Positions 17,954-27,802 of a stretch of DNA of 64,000 bases are shown here, piece after piece. This stretch comes from Alphaproteobacteria bacterium (GTDB taxonomy: Bacteria; Pseudomonadota; Alphaproteobacteria; Micropepsales; Micropepsaceae): positions 33,822 through 97,821 of the forward strand of contig CANIAL010000009.1 in NCBI GenBank assembly GCA_947465395.1. The letters run 5' to 3'. Position 1 is the stretch's first letter, and every line of letters begins with the position of its first letter. Under the pieces are notes generated by a model. That model saw nothing but the letters and a program-made list of their open reading frames with translations. It was not told the DNA's origin and made no database searches. Position numbers and translations under genes: made by a program.

Positions 17954-18147
17954 ACAGCGACGCGCGAATCTTGGAGCGGGCCTTTGCGCTCGCCGAGAAT
18001 GGCACCGCCCTCACCATGGACGACCTGCACCAGTTCCTGGGCCGCGAAGGCTTTTCCGCGGCCGAGATGCGCCAGTTGCATGGCCGCGTGATGCAGAAAC
18101 AGCTCCTTGCCCGAATGGCTGTCGCCAAGGCCGCCAAGGAATCCTAG
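17950..18147 (+). CDS. Small conserved-looking protein downstream of rpmB (CTG start proposed)
   Basis: An open frame of 65 codons: NSDARILERAFALAENGTAL, then MDDLHQFLGREGF and a basic tail. It resembles, from memory, small alphaproteobacterial proteins of the form ERAFxLAxSG...xxLxxEGY. There is no ATG near the front. CTG at 17950 overlaps the rpmB stop (CTGA) and has AAGAAGG six bases upstream inside rpmB; TTG at 17971 has no such site. It ends overlapping the HWE kinase stop by four bases. Function unknown, possibly a small DNA- or RNA-binding factor. Confidence 0.5.
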   Translation: MNSDARILERAFALAENGTALTMDDLHQFLGREGFSAAEMRQLHGRVMQKQLLARMAVAKAAKES

Positions 18148-18836
18148 GCGGCGATCACGGGCCTTATCCGCGCCAGCGGCACGCTCAGCTCAAACCGCAC
18201 GCCCTCCGGCGCAAAGGTCAGATTGCCCGTGCCGCCGAACTGGCGCGGGATGCCGCCTTCGATCAGCCGCGTGCCGAAACTCTTGGGTCCAGGCGACTTG
18301 ACGGGTGGCCCGCCGCTTTCCGCCCAATGCAGGATCAGGTCTTGCGGGGTCTTGTCCCATGACAGGGCGACCATGCCGCCGCTGCGTGACAGCGCGCCAT
18401 ATTTGGTCGCGTTGGTGCAAAGCTCGTTCAGCAGCAGCGACAGGGGAAGAATGGCGGCGGAAATGATTTCGGTTTCCGGCCCCTCGATGGAAATGCGGCC
18501 TATCACCGTGTCGTGCTGCTCGATGGCGCCATGGATCACCGCAGCCAGGCTGGCGGATTGCCAGTCGGCCCGCAGCAGCAAATCATGCGCCTTGGCCATG
18601 GCGATCAGGCGCGCGCCGATGGCGGCTTCCGCGTCGGGCAAGTTGGCGGCAGATCGCATGCTCTGGCGCACCACGGCGGTCACCATGGTCAGCATGTTCT
18701 TCATGCGGTGATGGATTTCGTCGGTCAGGACGGTCTGGATGCGCGCCGCCACGACTTGCGCTTCCGCGTCCAACCCCGCCTGCCGCAGCATTTCGGTCAG
18801 GTAGGCATTATGGGCCGTGAGTTTGCTGTCCTGCAC
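18144..18836 (-). CDS. HWE-type sensor histidine kinase without sensor domain
   Basis: A 230-residue cytoplasmic kinase. The H-box is DEIHHRMKNML with His43 as the likely phosphoacceptor, the N-box is LLNELCTNATKYGAL, and HWAESGGP supplies the W-x-E feature of the HWE family. A GTRLIEGGI segment follows. There is only a 40-residue helical N-terminus and no PAS, GAF or membrane segment. Such short kinases in alphaproteobacteria often work in the general stress pathway with PhyR/NepR, but no such partner lies nearby, so the link is inference only. Confidence 0.87.
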   Translation of the reverse strand: MQDSKLTAHNAYLTEMLRQAGLDAEAQVVAARIQTVLTDEIHHRMKNMLTMVTAVVRQSMRSAANLPDAEAAIGARLIAMAKAHDLLLRADWQSASLAAVIHGAIEQHDTVIGRISIEGPETEIISAAILPLSLLLNELCTNATKYGALSRSGGMVALSWDKTPQDLILHWAESGGPPVKSPGPKSFGTRLIEGGIPRQFGGTGNLTFAPEGVRFELSVPLARIRPVIAA

Positions 18837-18900
18837 GGCGACCCTTTCGTGATTTGCAGGGATGCTATCAGGGTTCGGCGCTTTGGCCTATTTTTGTTGC

Positions 18901-19015
18901 CCCCCTCCGTCACAGCTCGGGTCTGCCAAGAGGTAGACACCTCGCTGAGACACCCCCCCCGCCAGCGTTCGCAAGGCTGGGCGCCTTGCTCACCGCCGCG
19001 CAGGGGGAGGGAGCC
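18901..19015 (+). repeat. Possible diverged family A repeat, copy 4
   Basis: CCCCCTCCGTCACAGCTC, then CTCGCTGAGACACCCCCCC and GGGGGAGGG follow the same block order as copies 1-3 but with many differences. It also contains AAGGC/GCCTT pairing. It lies between divergent genes, so it is not a terminator for either. Confidence 0.45.
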
Positions 19016-19032
19016 GGTGTTTTCGCATAGGC

Positions 19033-19890
19033 ATGGGCCTTGCGTATGCCTCCCATGATTGTCTCAAAACGCGCCAAACCGCCCATTTGCCCTGGGCGGA
19101 GCGGCCGGGATTGGATGCTTTGCGGGCCTTGTCGTTCCGAAACAGTGCAAACCTGCCCGTGGCGGCCGCCGAGCCGGACTTCGGTCCCTATCGGCTGCGT
19201 GCGGGCGATGATGCCGTCTGGCCGCCGGTGGAGCGTGCCTATGGCGGCAAGGTCGAGACATTGTGGCGGCGCTGGTCCTGGGCGTTCATGGGCCTGGCGC
19301 GGCTGGCCTTGCCGACGGCGCTGACCGTGATCCTGGTGGGCGCGGCGTTCCTTTACGGCGATGCCATCCTGCCCGCCGATTCCATGCCGCTGCTGGTGCG
19401 CCATGCCCTGGTCACCATGGGCGACCTGATTTTGCCCATGTCATGGGTTTCCATCCACCTCACCAACCGGCGTTACGGCCCGCTTCATGCCATGGCGCAA
19501 CTGGGGCTGGCGCTTTTCGTCTGCTATGCCGTGATGCTGGTGAACCCGTACAATATTGATGCCTGGCTGACGGTCTTGCCGGCGCCAGGCATCCGCGCCG
19601 CATTGGCCTTTGGTGTTGCCTTCGCCGCCGCCAATTTCATCGGCGTCTTGGTGTTTGACGGTGCACGAGGCCCAAGCTGGTGGAAAGCGCCGCTGATCGC
19701 GTCACTGGCGGTGACGCTTACCTACAACGCCATCTTCTATCCGCTGGCTTTCGCGGGTGTCTATGAAGGCTGGACCGAGTCCGCCTGGGTGCATGACGTT
19801 GTCTTCTTCGCCGTCAGCATCGCTTTGCTTGTGCCGTATGCGCTGCTGCGCCCGGCCATGCGGCCGCTAGAGGGCTTGAATGGTTATTAG
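19033..19890 (+). CDS. Multi-pass membrane protein, possibly VUT/YhhQ-like
   Basis: A 285-residue protein with a soluble N-terminus of about 85 residues and about six membrane helices. The segment ILPMSWVSIHLTNRRYGPLHAM resembles the TD(L/V)xNRRFGP region of VUT-superfamily (YhhQ) queuosine-precursor transporters, and the later YNAIFYPLAFAG also fits. The match is partial and the N-terminal extension is unusual, so the transport role is only a suggestion. The start at 19033 is uncertain because it lies just behind repeat A copy 4; a later start near the first helix is possible. Confidence 0.6.
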   Translation: MGLAYASHDCLKTRQTAHLPWAERPGLDALRALSFRNSANLPVAAAEPDFGPYRLRAGDDAVWPPVERAYGGKVETLWRRWSWAFMGLARLALPTALTVILVGAAFLYGDAILPADSMPLLVRHALVTMGDLILPMSWVSIHLTNRRYGPLHAMAQLGLALFVCYAVMLVNPYNIDAWLTVLPAPGIRAALAFGVAFAAANFIGVLVFDGARGPSWWKAPLIASLAVTLTYNAIFYPLAFAGVYEGWTESAWVHDVVFFAVSIALLVPYALLRPAMRPLEGLNGY

Positions 19891-19983
19891 GAGCGACGGG
19901 CAGCCCGGAGCGAAGCGAGGAGCGTCGCCCGGCGCGCATAGCGCGCCATTTAATTAAAGGGCGCATTCGCGCCCGGCGACCAA
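19891..19983. repeat. Cluster of GC-rich hairpins between convergent genes
   Basis: Contains GGCGCGC/GCGCGCC (19931-19947) and GGGCGC/GCGCCC (19959-19974), separated by the AT-rich TTTAATTAAA. It lies between the ends of the membrane-protein gene and cobT and can act as a bidirectional terminator. Confidence 0.6.
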
Positions 19984-19987
19984 AAAA

Positions 19988-21820
19988 CTAAGCCCGCTTG
20001 CGAGCTTGAAACCGGTCCTTGATCTCGTCTTCTTCAAACAGCGAAATAAGCTGCGTCGTCATGGCGCCGCCAAGCTGTTCCGCATCCACGATGGTGACGG
20101 CGCGGCGGTAATAGCGCGTCACGTCATGGCCAATGCCGATGGCGGCCAGCTCCACCGGCGACTTGCCCTCGATATCCTCGATCACGCGGCGCAGATGCCG
20201 CTCCAGGTAATTGCCCGCATTCACCGACAGGGTTGAATCATCCACCGGCGCGCCGTCGGAAATTACCATCAATATCTTGCGCTGCTCGGGCCGCGCCATG
20301 ATGCGCTTGTGCGCCCACATCAGGGCTTCGCCGTCTATATTCTCCTTCAGCAGGCCTTCGCGCATCATCAGGCCCAGATTCTTCTTCGCCCGCCGCCAGG
20401 GCTCGTCCGCCGACTTGTAGACAATGTGGCGCAGATCATTCAGGCGGCCGGGATGCGGCACCTTGCCGTCGGCCACCCATTTCTCTCTGGCCTGGCCGCC
20501 CTTCCAGGCGCGGGTGGTGAAACCCAGTATCTCGGTCTTGACCGCGCAACGCTCAAGCGTGCGGCCCAATATGTCCGCGCACATGGCCGCCACCATGATG
20601 GGTCGCCCGCGCATGGAGCCGGAATTGTCCAAAAGCAGAGTCACCACCGTGTCGCGGAAATTGGTGTCCTTCTCGCGCTTGAAGGACAGCGAATACATGG
20701 GGTCCATGATGATGCGGGGCAGGCGGGAGGTGTCCAGCATGCCTTCTTCCAAATCGAATTCCCATTGCCGGTTCTGCTGCGCCATCAACAGGCGCTGCAG
20801 CTTGTTGGCCAGGCGCGACACCACGCCCTGCATCTGGGCAAGCTGCTGGTCCAGGAAACCGCGCAGCCGCGCCAGCTCCTCCGCGTCGCAAAGATCGGGG
20901 GCGGAGATTTCCTCGTCGAACAAGGGCGTGAAGACCTTGTATCCCCATTCGTCCTGGTGCGCGAAAGGCAGCTCGCCCCGGTTGGGCCGCGCATCATCGT
21001 CCGGCGGCGCATCGTCGGTCAGTTCCTCGACATCGCCGTCCTGGTCCATGCCGTCTTCGGATTCGCGCTCGCCTTCCTGGGCGGCCTCGGTCTCGGAGGT
21101 TTCGCCTTCGCTTTCGGCGTCTTCCGGGCTGTCGCCTTCATTCTGCTGTTCGCTGTCTTCGCTGTCGGCATCGTCGCCATCTTCACCCTTGTCGTCCTTG
21201 CCGGCCAGGTCTTTCAAAATGTCGCGGGTGAGGCGCGCAAAATCCTTTTGGTCACGGATGGCGGCGGGCAGCCTGGCGAATTGTTCGCCCGCCCGTTCGT
21301 TGAAGATATCGCGCCACAGATCCAGCGCGGCTTTCAGCGGCGCGGGCGGCGCTTCGCCGGTCAATGTCTCGCGGATCATCAGGCCCAGGGCATCGGCCAC
21401 GGGCACGTCTTCGCGGGTCTTGGCCTTGCCCAAACCCTTTTGCAGCAGCCGCTGTTCCAGCATGGCGCTCAAGTTTTGCTTCACGCCGGTCATGGCCAGC
21501 GCGCCAATGGCTTCCACCCGCGCATTCTCCGCCGCCTCGAACAGGGTTTGCGATTCCGGGTTGGCTGGACGCAGCCGCATGTGCAGCCGTTCGTCGTGAT
21601 ACGCCTTCTTGAGTGCAAAGGAATCGCCCAGGCCCCGCACCAGCGCCACGTCATGGGCGGGCAAGGTGCGCGCGGGCGCGGGCAGGCGCGCCACCATGCC
21701 CTTCAGGGACGGCGGATCGGCGGAGAAATTGACTTCCAGCTCCGGTTCGCCCGCGATGGAGCGAATGGCCATCGCCACCGCTCTTTTAAACGGCTCGGCA
21801 GGACTCTCTGGCTTTGTCAC
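19988..21820 (-). CDS. cobT: Cobaltochelatase subunit CobT
   Basis: A 610-residue protein. The middle (about residues 215-290) is strongly acidic with runs of Asp/Glu/Ser, and the C-terminal part is a von Willebrand A domain with the metal site DNSGSMRG. This is the CobT of the aerobic cobalt chelatase CobNST, which inserts Co2+ into hydrogenobyrinate diamide using ATP. CobS lies directly upstream with a 4-base overlap. The large CobN subunit is not in the window. No cobalamin riboswitch is visible near the pair. Confidence 0.96.
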   Translation of the reverse strand: MTKPESPAEPFKRAVAMAIRSIAGEPELEVNFSADPPSLKGMVARLPAPARTLPAHDVALVRGLGDSFALKKAYHDERLHMRLRPANPESQTLFEAAENARVEAIGALAMTGVKQNLSAMLEQRLLQKGLGKAKTREDVPVADALGLMIRETLTGEAPPAPLKAALDLWRDIFNERAGEQFARLPAAIRDQKDFARLTRDILKDLAGKDDKGEDGDDADSEDSEQQNEGDSPEDAESEGETSETEAAQEGERESEDGMDQDGDVEELTDDAPPDDDARPNRGELPFAHQDEWGYKVFTPLFDEEISAPDLCDAEELARLRGFLDQQLAQMQGVVSRLANKLQRLLMAQQNRQWEFDLEEGMLDTSRLPRIIMDPMYSLSFKREKDTNFRDTVVTLLLDNSGSMRGRPIMVAAMCADILGRTLERCAVKTEILGFTTRAWKGGQAREKWVADGKVPHPGRLNDLRHIVYKSADEPWRRAKKNLGLMMREGLLKENIDGEALMWAHKRIMARPEQRKILMVISDGAPVDDSTLSVNAGNYLERHLRRVIEDIEGKSPVELAAIGIGHDVTRYYRRAVTIVDAEQLGGAMTTQLISLFEEDEIKDRFQARKRA

Positions 21821-22806
21821 GCCACCAGCACTTTGGCGGCGCTCTCGGGCAATTCCTGGCCAAAGGCGCGCTGGTAGAATTCGGCAACGCCCGCCCGCTC
21901 CAGCTCGTCACACTTGTTGAGGAAGCTGACGCGGAAGGCGAAACCCACATCGCCGAAGATTTCCGCATTCTGCGCCCAGGTCATCACCGTGCGCGGGCTC
22001 ATCACCGTGGAAAGATCGCCATTGATGAAGGCGTTGCGGGTCATGTCCGCCACCCGCACCATGGATGCGATCACCTTCTTGCCCTCGGCATTGTCATAGG
22101 TCGGCGCCTTGGCCAGAACGATCTCGGCCTCCGCGTCATGGCTGAGATAGTTCAAGGTGGTGACGATGTTCCAGCGGTCCATCTGGCCCTGGTTGATCTG
22201 CTGGGTGCCATGATAAAGCCCGCTGGTGTCGCCAAGACCGATGGTGTTGGTGGTCGAGAACAGGCGGAAGGCGGCATGCGGCCGGATAACCTTGTTCTGG
22301 TCCAGCAGGGTGAGCTTGCCTTGCGCTTCCAGCACGCGCTGGATCACGAACATCACGTCGGGACGGCCCGCGTCATATTCGTCAAAGCACAGCGCCACCG
22401 GGCGCTGCAGCGCCCAGGGCAGCAGGCCTTCGCGGAATTCTGTGATCTGCTTGCCGTCCTTCAGGACAATGGCGTCCTTGCCGATCAAATCAATGCGGCT
22501 GACATGGCTGTCCAGGTTGATGCGGATGCAGGGCCAGTTCAGGCGCGACGCCACCTGTTCGATATGCGTGGATTTGCCGGTGCCGTGATAGCCCTGGATC
22601 ATGACGCGGCGGTTGAAGGCAAAGCCCGCCAATATCGCAAGCGTGGTCTCGCGGTCGAAGCGATAGGCTTCGTCACGGTCCGGCACATGCTCGCTGGTCT
22701 TCTTGAAGGCGGGCACCTTCATCTTTGTCTGGATACCAAACAGCGCGCCCGCATCAACGACCGTGTCGGGCGCCGCCGAAACATCCAAACCTGTATTGTC
22801 GCTCAT
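21817..22806 (-). CDS. cobS: Cobaltochelatase AAA+ subunit CobS
   Basis: A 329-residue AAA+ ATPase. Walker A is GYHGTGKST, followed by [19 protein letters not shown], and Walker B-like CFDEYDAG is seen. [20 protein letters not shown] is typical of CobS. It forms a two-tiered ring with CobT that powers cobalt insertion by CobN. The gene precedes cobT by a 4-base overlap and lies 50 bases downstream of the J-domain gene, which sits in front of cobS in many alphaproteobacteria. Confidence 0.96.
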   Translation of the reverse strand: MSDNTGLDVSAAPDTVVDAGALFGIQTKMKVPAFKKTSEHVPDRDEAYRFDRETTLAILAGFAFNRRVMIQGYHGTGKSTHIEQVASRLNWPCIRINLDSHVSRIDLIGKDAIVLKDGKQITEFREGLLPWALQRPVALCFDEYDAGRPDVMFVIQRVLEAQGKLTLLDQNKVIRPHAAFRLFSTTNTIGLGDTSGLYHGTQQINQGQMDRWNIVTTLNYLSHDAEAEIVLAKAPTYDNAEGKKVIASMVRVADMTRNAFINGDLSTVMSPRTVMTWAQNAEIFGDVGFAFRVSFLNKCDELERAGVAEFYQRAFGQELPESAAKVLVA

Positions 22807-22856
22807 GTATTTTTTCCCGGCGAAAAGCCGCCTGGGATGCGCCGTCAGACCAGGGC

Positions 22857-23456
22857 TTACACCAGGCCCGAGGCGCGCAGGACGCCATATGCCTTGATGA
22901 CCTGTTTCAGGCGTTCCTCGGCGCCCCGATCGCCGCCATTCGCATCGGGATGAAACCGTTTCACAAGTTCCTTATACCGCGCCTTGATCTCGATCAAGGT
23001 AGCGTTGTGGGAGAGCGCCATCGTGTCCATCGCCATGCTCTGCAACCGCGTCAGTTGCCGCTCGGGACGGCGGACCTGGACCTTTTCGTCATCCTCCCCG
23101 AAGACGGCATAGCCGTCATGAAAAGTCTGCGTGGCTTGGCCCGGCATCCCGGCGCCGCGCTTGCCCATGGGCCAGGTGGGGCGATGGCCGAAAATCGCCT
23201 CGTCGCGGAATTTGCGGATGTCGCCATCGCCCATGTCCTTGAAGAAGTCCCAAGATTCATTGCGCGCACGGGCATGGGCCGTGCAAAGCCACAGATATTC
23301 GCCCAGATTTTCGCGCGACAGGGGAACCTTGCAATTGCCCGGCTTGGCGCAATCCTTGACCGCGCAGGGGCGCGCTTCGGCCTCCACCGCCTTTTTGGCG
23401 GGCGCATCCTTCTTGATTCGGATGTCGCTTTTGAAGCGTGGGCGGGGTGGAGTCAT
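22857..23456 (-). CDS. J-domain protein (DnaJ-like, C-terminal J domain)
   Basis: A 199-residue protein. The C-terminal 60 residues form a J domain with the HPD motif ([19 protein letters not shown]). The N-terminal part has a cluster of four Cys ([18 protein letters not shown]...LCTAHA) that may bind zinc, then a [14 protein letters not shown] segment. J domains stimulate DnaK-type ATPases. The start at 23456 ([14 protein letters not shown]) is used; an upstream extension would cross the promoter area shared with divergent bolA. It precedes cobS on the same strand. Confidence 0.88.
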   Translation of the reverse strand: MTPPRPRFKSDIRIKKDAPAKKAVEAEARPCAVKDCAKPGNCKVPLSRENLGEYLWLCTAHARARNESWDFFKDMGDGDIRKFRDEAIFGHRPTWPMGKRGAGMPGQATQTFHDGYAVFGEDDEKVQVRRPERQLTRLQSMAMDTMALSHNATLIEIKARYKELVKRFHPDANGGDRGAEERLKQVIKAYGVLRASGLV

Positions 23457-23540
23457 AGAGTGATTATGGGGTGGGGCGGCCAAAAAACAAGAAAACGAAA
23501 TGCTTGACTTTGCGGGGGCGGAAACGCGAAGTCGCCCGTT

Positions 23541-23837
23541 ATGCCCGTTTCTGAAATTATCGCGCAAAAGCTGCAGGCCGCTTTTGCGCCCGCCAGCCTG
23601 GCGGTGAATGACGACAGCGCTGGCCATGCCGGCCATGCCGGGGCGCGGCCCGGCGGCGAAACCCATTTTTCCGTCCGCATTGTCTCGGAACGGTTCACCG
23701 GCATGAACCGGGTGGAACGCCAGCGCGCCGTGCATGCGGCGCTGGCCGCCGAGCTTGCGGGCCCGGTGCATGCGCTGGTGATCGCGGCCCTTACGCCTTC
23801 GGAGTCTTCTTCGGCGGCGTCACCCGAAGCGCGGTGA
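23541..23837 (+). CDS. bolA: BolA-family protein
   Basis: A 98-residue BolA protein: the start SEIIAQKLQAAFAPASLAVND, the ETHFSVRIVSERFTGMNRVERQRAV core and a VHALVIAALTP end match the family, with the usual His in THF. BolA works with monothiol glutaredoxins in Fe-S/iron control or as a DNA-binding morphogene. It is divergent from the J-domain gene, and its last 47 bases overlap the convergent CorC-like gene end. Confidence 0.92.
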   Translation: MPVSEIIAQKLQAAFAPASLAVNDDSAGHAGHAGARPGGETHFSVRIVSERFTGMNRVERQRAVHAALAAELAGPVHALVIAALTPSESSSAASPEAR

Positions 23838-25077
23838 CCTGGTTCCTCTGCCGCCGCAACACTTCAAACGTATAGCCGAAAAACGCGAAACGCTGGCCGG
23901 GTTCCGGGATGGCATGGGCTTCCTGGATCACCAGCCCCGCAATGGTGGTGGCGTCTTCTTCCGGCAGCGACCAGTCCAGCTCGCGGTTCAAATCGCGTAC
24001 CGGCACCGTGCCATCCACAAGGTATGACCCATCCGGGCGGCGGCGCACATCGCTGCGCTGCTGCGCCTGGCTTTCATCCGGCAATTCGCCGATCACTTCG
24101 GCCAGCACGTCTTCCAGTGTCACCAGTCCCTGCAGCGCGCCATATTCATCCACCACCAGCGCGAACTGGCTGCGATGCGAACGGAATGCGGCCAGCAATT
24201 CTTCCAGCCGCGTGGTGTCGGGCACGAACCAGGGCGGCGTCGCCAGGGCCGCGATGTCCAGGTCCCGGTAATCGCCGCGCCGCTCGACCAATGCCTGCGC
24301 TAGATGCTTGGTGTTCAGGATGCCGATGATGTTCTCCGGCTCGTCCCGCCACAGCGGCAGCCGCGTATGCTCGCTTTCCATCACCGCCTGGATGATGGCG
24401 TCGCGCGGCTGGTCCAGGTCAATGGCGGTCATGTGCTTTCGGTGCATGAAGACATCGCCCACCCGCAGCTCGCGCAAATCCAGAACACCGTCAATCATGT
24501 CGCGATGCTCGCGCTCGACCATGCCTTCTTGGTGATGCAGGGCCACCGCGCCGCGTATCTCGTCATGGGCGGCGTCGGCATCGTCATTTTCATGCGGCCG
24601 CACGCCGAACAGGAACAGCAGCCGCCAGACCAGGAACTGCACCGCCGCCACGATGGGCGACAGGATGGTGATCAGGATGCGAAGCGGCCATGCCACCGCC
24701 AGCGCGAAACGGTCGGTGCGCGCGATGGCCAATGTCTTGGGCAGCACTTCGGCAAAGAACAGCACCGCCATCGTCATGCCCGCCGTGACGATCAACACTG
24801 CCCGCTCGCCCAGTTGCGGCGCCAAAGTCTCGGTGGCCAGGGACGATGCAAGTATGTTGATGAAGGTGTTGCCCAGCAGGACAGAGCCGATCAGCTTTTC
24901 CCGGTTGGCCACCAGCTTGTTGACATGATGGGCGGCCTTGCTGCCATCCTTCTCAAGCTGGTGCATGCGGCCGCGCGAAACTGCGGTCAGCGCCGTTTCG
25001 GAGCCTGCGAAGAAGGCGGATACCAGCAGCAGAAGCGCAATGGCGGCAAGCGGCGCCAGTAGCGGTAATAGGATCAT
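23791..25077 (-). CDS. CNNM/CorC-type transporter (DUF21, CBS pair, CorC_HlyC domain)
   Basis: A 428-residue membrane protein. The first 140 residues are a DUF21 domain with four membrane stretches, including LLLVSAFFAGSETALTAVS. Two CBS domains follow (about 200-320; DVFMHRKHMTAIDLDQP and FALVVDEYGALQGLVTLED), then a C-terminal CorC_HlyC domain. This group is often labelled hemolysin but is linked to Mg2+/Co2+ export. It follows aroK-aroB on the same strand after 40 bases, likely one operon. Its 3' end overlaps convergent bolA. Confidence 0.9.
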   Translation of the reverse strand: MILLPLLAPLAAIALLLLVSAFFAGSETALTAVSRGRMHQLEKDGSKAAHHVNKLVANREKLIGSVLLGNTFINILASSLATETLAPQLGERAVLIVTAGMTMAVLFFAEVLPKTLAIARTDRFALAVAWPLRILITILSPIVAAVQFLVWRLLFLFGVRPHENDDADAAHDEIRGAVALHHQEGMVEREHRDMIDGVLDLRELRVGDVFMHRKHMTAIDLDQPRDAIIQAVMESEHTRLPLWRDEPENIIGILNTKHLAQALVERRGDYRDLDIAALATPPWFVPDTTRLEELLAAFRSHRSQFALVVDEYGALQGLVTLEDVLAEVIGELPDESQAQQRSDVRRRPDGSYLVDGTVPVRDLNRELDWSLPEEDATTIAGLVIQEAHAIPEPGQRFAFFGYTFEVLRRQRNQVTALRVTPPKKTPKA

Positions 25078-25117
25078 GGGATGGCCCTGAAGTCTCAGGG
25101 CGCATCATGCCAGCTTT

Positions 25118-26215
25118 TCAGGCCGCCAGCACGGTTTTCACGGCTTCCAGCGGCACATCGGTGGTAACAAAGGTCTTTCCGATGCCCCGGGCCAGGATGA
25201 AGGTGAGCTTGCCGTCCTTCACCTTCTTGTCATGGGCCATGTGGGCGATCAGCGAATCGGCGTTGCCGATGGAACCCGGAATGTCGGCAATGGCGGCGGG
25301 CAGGCCGACGCTACGCAGATGCGCTTCCAGCCGCTCCGCATCGCCTTGCGGGCAGATGCCCAGAAGTGCCGACAGGCGGAAGGCCAGCGCCATGCCGATG
25401 GCGACGCCTTCGCCATGGATCAGGCGTTGCGAGAAACCGGTTTGCGCTTCCAGCGCATGGCCGAATGTGTGACCTAAATTGAGCAAGGCGCGCTCGCCCG
25501 TCTCGCGCTCGTCCCGCGCCACGATGTCGGCCTTCATGCGGCAGGAATGGGCCACGGCGTGAATAAGTTTTTCCTGGTCGCCCGCGATGGCGGCAGCGCC
25601 GTTCTTCTCCAGCCAGCCGAAAAATGCGGCATCGCCCAGCGCGCCATATTTCACCACTTCGGCATAACCGGCCAGCATTTCGCGCTTGGGCAGGCTGGAC
25701 AGCAGCGCCGTGTCCGCGATCACAAGTTTCGGCTGATGAAACAGGCCGACCAGGTTTTTGCCCTGCGCCGCGTTGATGGCGGTCTTGCCGCCCACCGACG
25801 AATCCACCTGCGCCAGCAAGGTGGTGGGGATCTGCACGAAATTCACGCCGCGTTTCAGGACGCCCGCCGCGAAACCCGTGAGGTCGCCAATGACGCCGCC
25901 GCCGAACGCAATCACCAGCCCCTGCCGGTCAATGCCCGCATCCAGCAACTGGCCGCAAACGCTTTCCAGGCCTGCGAAACTTTTTGATCCTTCGCCGGGC
26001 GGCATCACGATGGGCCTGGCCTTCATGCCCGCGCCCGCCAGCCCGTTGGTCAAACGCTCCAGGTACAGCCCGCCCACATTGGCATCGGTCACAACCGGAA
26101 CGGCGGCCTTGCCACCGGCGTTTTTCACCAGCGCGCCCACATCCGCCAGCAGCCCGCTGCCGACATGGATGTCATAGGCGCGGGTCCCAAGCCCCACTGT
26201 AATCTTCTCGCTCAT
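25118..26215 (-). CDS. aroB: 3-dehydroquinate synthase
   Basis: A 365-residue AroB. GEGSKS, IAFGGGVIGDLTGFAAG, TTLLAQVDSSVGGKTAIN and LLNLGHTFGHALE are all present, giving the NAD+ site and the zinc-binding His residues. It converts DAHP to 3-dehydroquinate in the shikimate pathway. The ATG overlaps the stop of upstream aroK by 4 bases, the usual aroKB pairing. Confidence 0.97.
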   Translation of the reverse strand: MSEKITVGLGTRAYDIHVGSGLLADVGALVKNAGGKAAVPVVTDANVGGLYLERLTNGLAGAGMKARPIVMPPGEGSKSFAGLESVCGQLLDAGIDRQGLVIAFGGGVIGDLTGFAAGVLKRGVNFVQIPTTLLAQVDSSVGGKTAINAAQGKNLVGLFHQPKLVIADTALLSSLPKREMLAGYAEVVKYGALGDAAFFGWLEKNGAAAIAGDQEKLIHAVAHSCRMKADIVARDERETGERALLNLGHTFGHALEAQTGFSQRLIHGEGVAIGMALAFRLSALLGICPQGDAERLEAHLRSVGLPAAIADIPGSIGNADSLIAHMAHDKKVKDGKLTFILARGIGKTFVTTDVPLEAVKTVLAA

Positions 26216-26745
26216 GCGTCCCTGTATAGCCCGCGTTCCGTCAGCATCGCCACGATATTGTCCACCGCCGCGCCATGGGGTTCGTCCAGGCTGTCCAGGG
26301 TGACATCGGCCAGGGCATAGATGGGCTCGCGCGCCGCCAGCAGCTTTTCCATGGTTTCGCGCATGTCGCCGTCTTTGAGGAGAGGCCGCGTCTCGCGCTT
26401 TTTTACCCGCGACAGCAGCAGCGGCAGCGGCGCTTTCAGCCAGAAGGTGATGGCCGCACCCGCCAGCGCCGCCCGCGTTTCCGGGTCCATGAAGGCGCCG
26501 CCGCCCGTGGCCAGCACATGCGGTTCCTCGCCCAGAAGGCGGGCGATCACCCGCCGCTCGCCATCCCGGAAATGCGGCTCACCATGCCTGGCGAAAATCT
26601 CGGCCACGGTCAGGCCCGCCGCCGCCTCGATCTCGTGATCGGCGTCGCGGAAGGGCACGTTCAGGCGCGCCGCCAGCCGCCGCCCGATGGCGGTCTTGCC
26701 GGCGCCCATCATGCCAACCAGGGCTATGGTGCGGTTCAATCCCAT
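26212..26745 (-). CDS. aroK: Shikimate kinase
   Basis: A 177-residue kinase with Walker A GMMGAGKT, DADHEIE, the FRDGERRV segment and ATGGGAFMD, the signature of shikimate kinases. It phosphorylates shikimate at the 3-hydroxyl. The start at 26745 (MGLNRTIALVG) is chosen because a GGGAACGG lies just upstream and the family has few residues before the P-loop; an in-frame ATG 12 bases earlier is the alternative. It is divergent from xerD and overlaps aroB. Confidence 0.95.
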   Translation of the reverse strand: MGLNRTIALVGMMGAGKTAIGRRLAARLNVPFRDADHEIEAAAGLTVAEIFARHGEPHFRDGERRVIARLLGEEPHVLATGGGAFMDPETRAALAGAAITFWLKAPLPLLLSRVKKRETRPLLKDGDMRETMEKLLAAREPIYALADVTLDSLDEPHGAAVDNIVAMLTERGLYRDA

Positions 26746-26799
26746 GACCGTTCCCATACACAAGCAGGAATAAAAAGTCTCGCCGTGCTAGATGGGGGC

Positions 26800-27717
26800 A
26801 TGAATCCGCGTTCCAAACCGTCAACACCGGCCCTGATCGAAGCCTTCCTGGAAATGATGAGCGCCGAGCGGGGGGCAGGGGCCAACACCCTGGCCGCCTA
26901 TCGCCGCGACCTGATGGATTTCGCGCGGTTTGCCAAGATTGACCTGACACTTGCCACCCGCCAGACGGTGCGGGACTGGCTTGCGAACCTGGGCGGGCTG
27001 GAAGCATCGTCCCAGGCGCGCAAGCTGTCGGCGCTGCGCCAATTCTATGGCTTCCTCTATGGCGAGGAAATCTGCAAAGACAATCCCACCGATGCGGTGG
27101 ACGCGCCCAGGCGTGTCCGACCGCTGCCCAAGATCATTTCCACCGATGACATGGACGCCATGCTGCGCGTGGCGGGGGAGGGCGAGACACCGGAAGCCCG
27201 GCGTCTGCTCTGCATCATCGAGATGCTCTATGCCGCGGGCCTGCGCGTGTCGGAACTGGCGGGCCTGCCGCTGGCGGCGGTGCGCGGCAATCCCGGTTTC
27301 ATTCTGGTGCGCGGGAAGGGCGGCAAGGAACGTCTTGCCCCGCTGGGCGCATCGGCCCGCGACGCCATCACCGCGTATCTGGGCGTGCGCGAAGAGTTTC
27401 TTCCCAAGCAGCACAAGAAAGCCGCGCAGTATCTTTTCTGCTCGCGGGCTGCGGAAGGCTTTCTCACCCGCCAGCGGCTGCACCAGCTCCTGAAGGCGCT
27501 GGCGCTCAAGGCGGGCCTGGACCCCGCCAAGGTCTCGCCCCATGTGCTGCGCCATGCCTTCGCCACCCATCTTGTGGAAGGGGGGGCCGATCTTCGCAGC
27601 GTTCAGACCCTCTTGGGCCATGCGGATATTGCGACCACCGAAATCTATACCCATGTGGCGAAAGGGCATTTGAAACGCGTCATGAACAAAGCGCACCCTT
27701 TGGCTCGCAAACGTTAA
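26800..27717 (+). CDS. xerD: Tyrosine recombinase XerD
   Basis: A 305-residue recombinase. The SAM-like N-terminal domain includes RGAGANTLAAYRRDLMDFARF. The catalytic domain has AAGLRVSELAGLPL (Arg), LSPHVLRHAFATHLVEGGADL (His, Arg), LGHADIATTEIYTHV (His, Tyr). These are the standard residues for dimer resolution at dif together with XerC. Length fits XerD. It is preceded by GGGGGC close to the ATG and divergent from aroK. No dif-like site was searched for in the window. Confidence 0.94.
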   Translation: MNPRSKPSTPALIEAFLEMMSAERGAGANTLAAYRRDLMDFARFAKIDLTLATRQTVRDWLANLGGLEASSQARKLSALRQFYGFLYGEEICKDNPTDAVDAPRRVRPLPKIISTDDMDAMLRVAGEGETPEARRLLCIIEMLYAAGLRVSELAGLPLAAVRGNPGFILVRGKGGKERLAPLGASARDAITAYLGVREEFLPKQHKKAAQYLFCSRAAEGFLTRQRLHQLLKALALKAGLDPAKVSPHVLRHAFATHLVEGGADLRSVQTLLGHADIATTEIYTHVAKGHLKRVMNKAHPLARKR

Positions 27718-27802
27718 CCTCTTTCGAAATTTTCGGTATTATGCACCAAGCGCCCAAAATCCACTTAGGCTAACCTGTCCTGGCTTCTGGGGAGGGTGTT
27801 CG

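Noticed and set aside
21817..22860. Cobalamin riboswitch near cobS-cobT
   Set aside because: The gap before cobS is only about 50 bases and no B12-box pattern is visible.
23457..23771. Longer N-terminus for the J-domain protein
   Set aside because: It would cover the shared promoter and part of bolA on the other strand, and lacks family similarity before MTPPRPRF.
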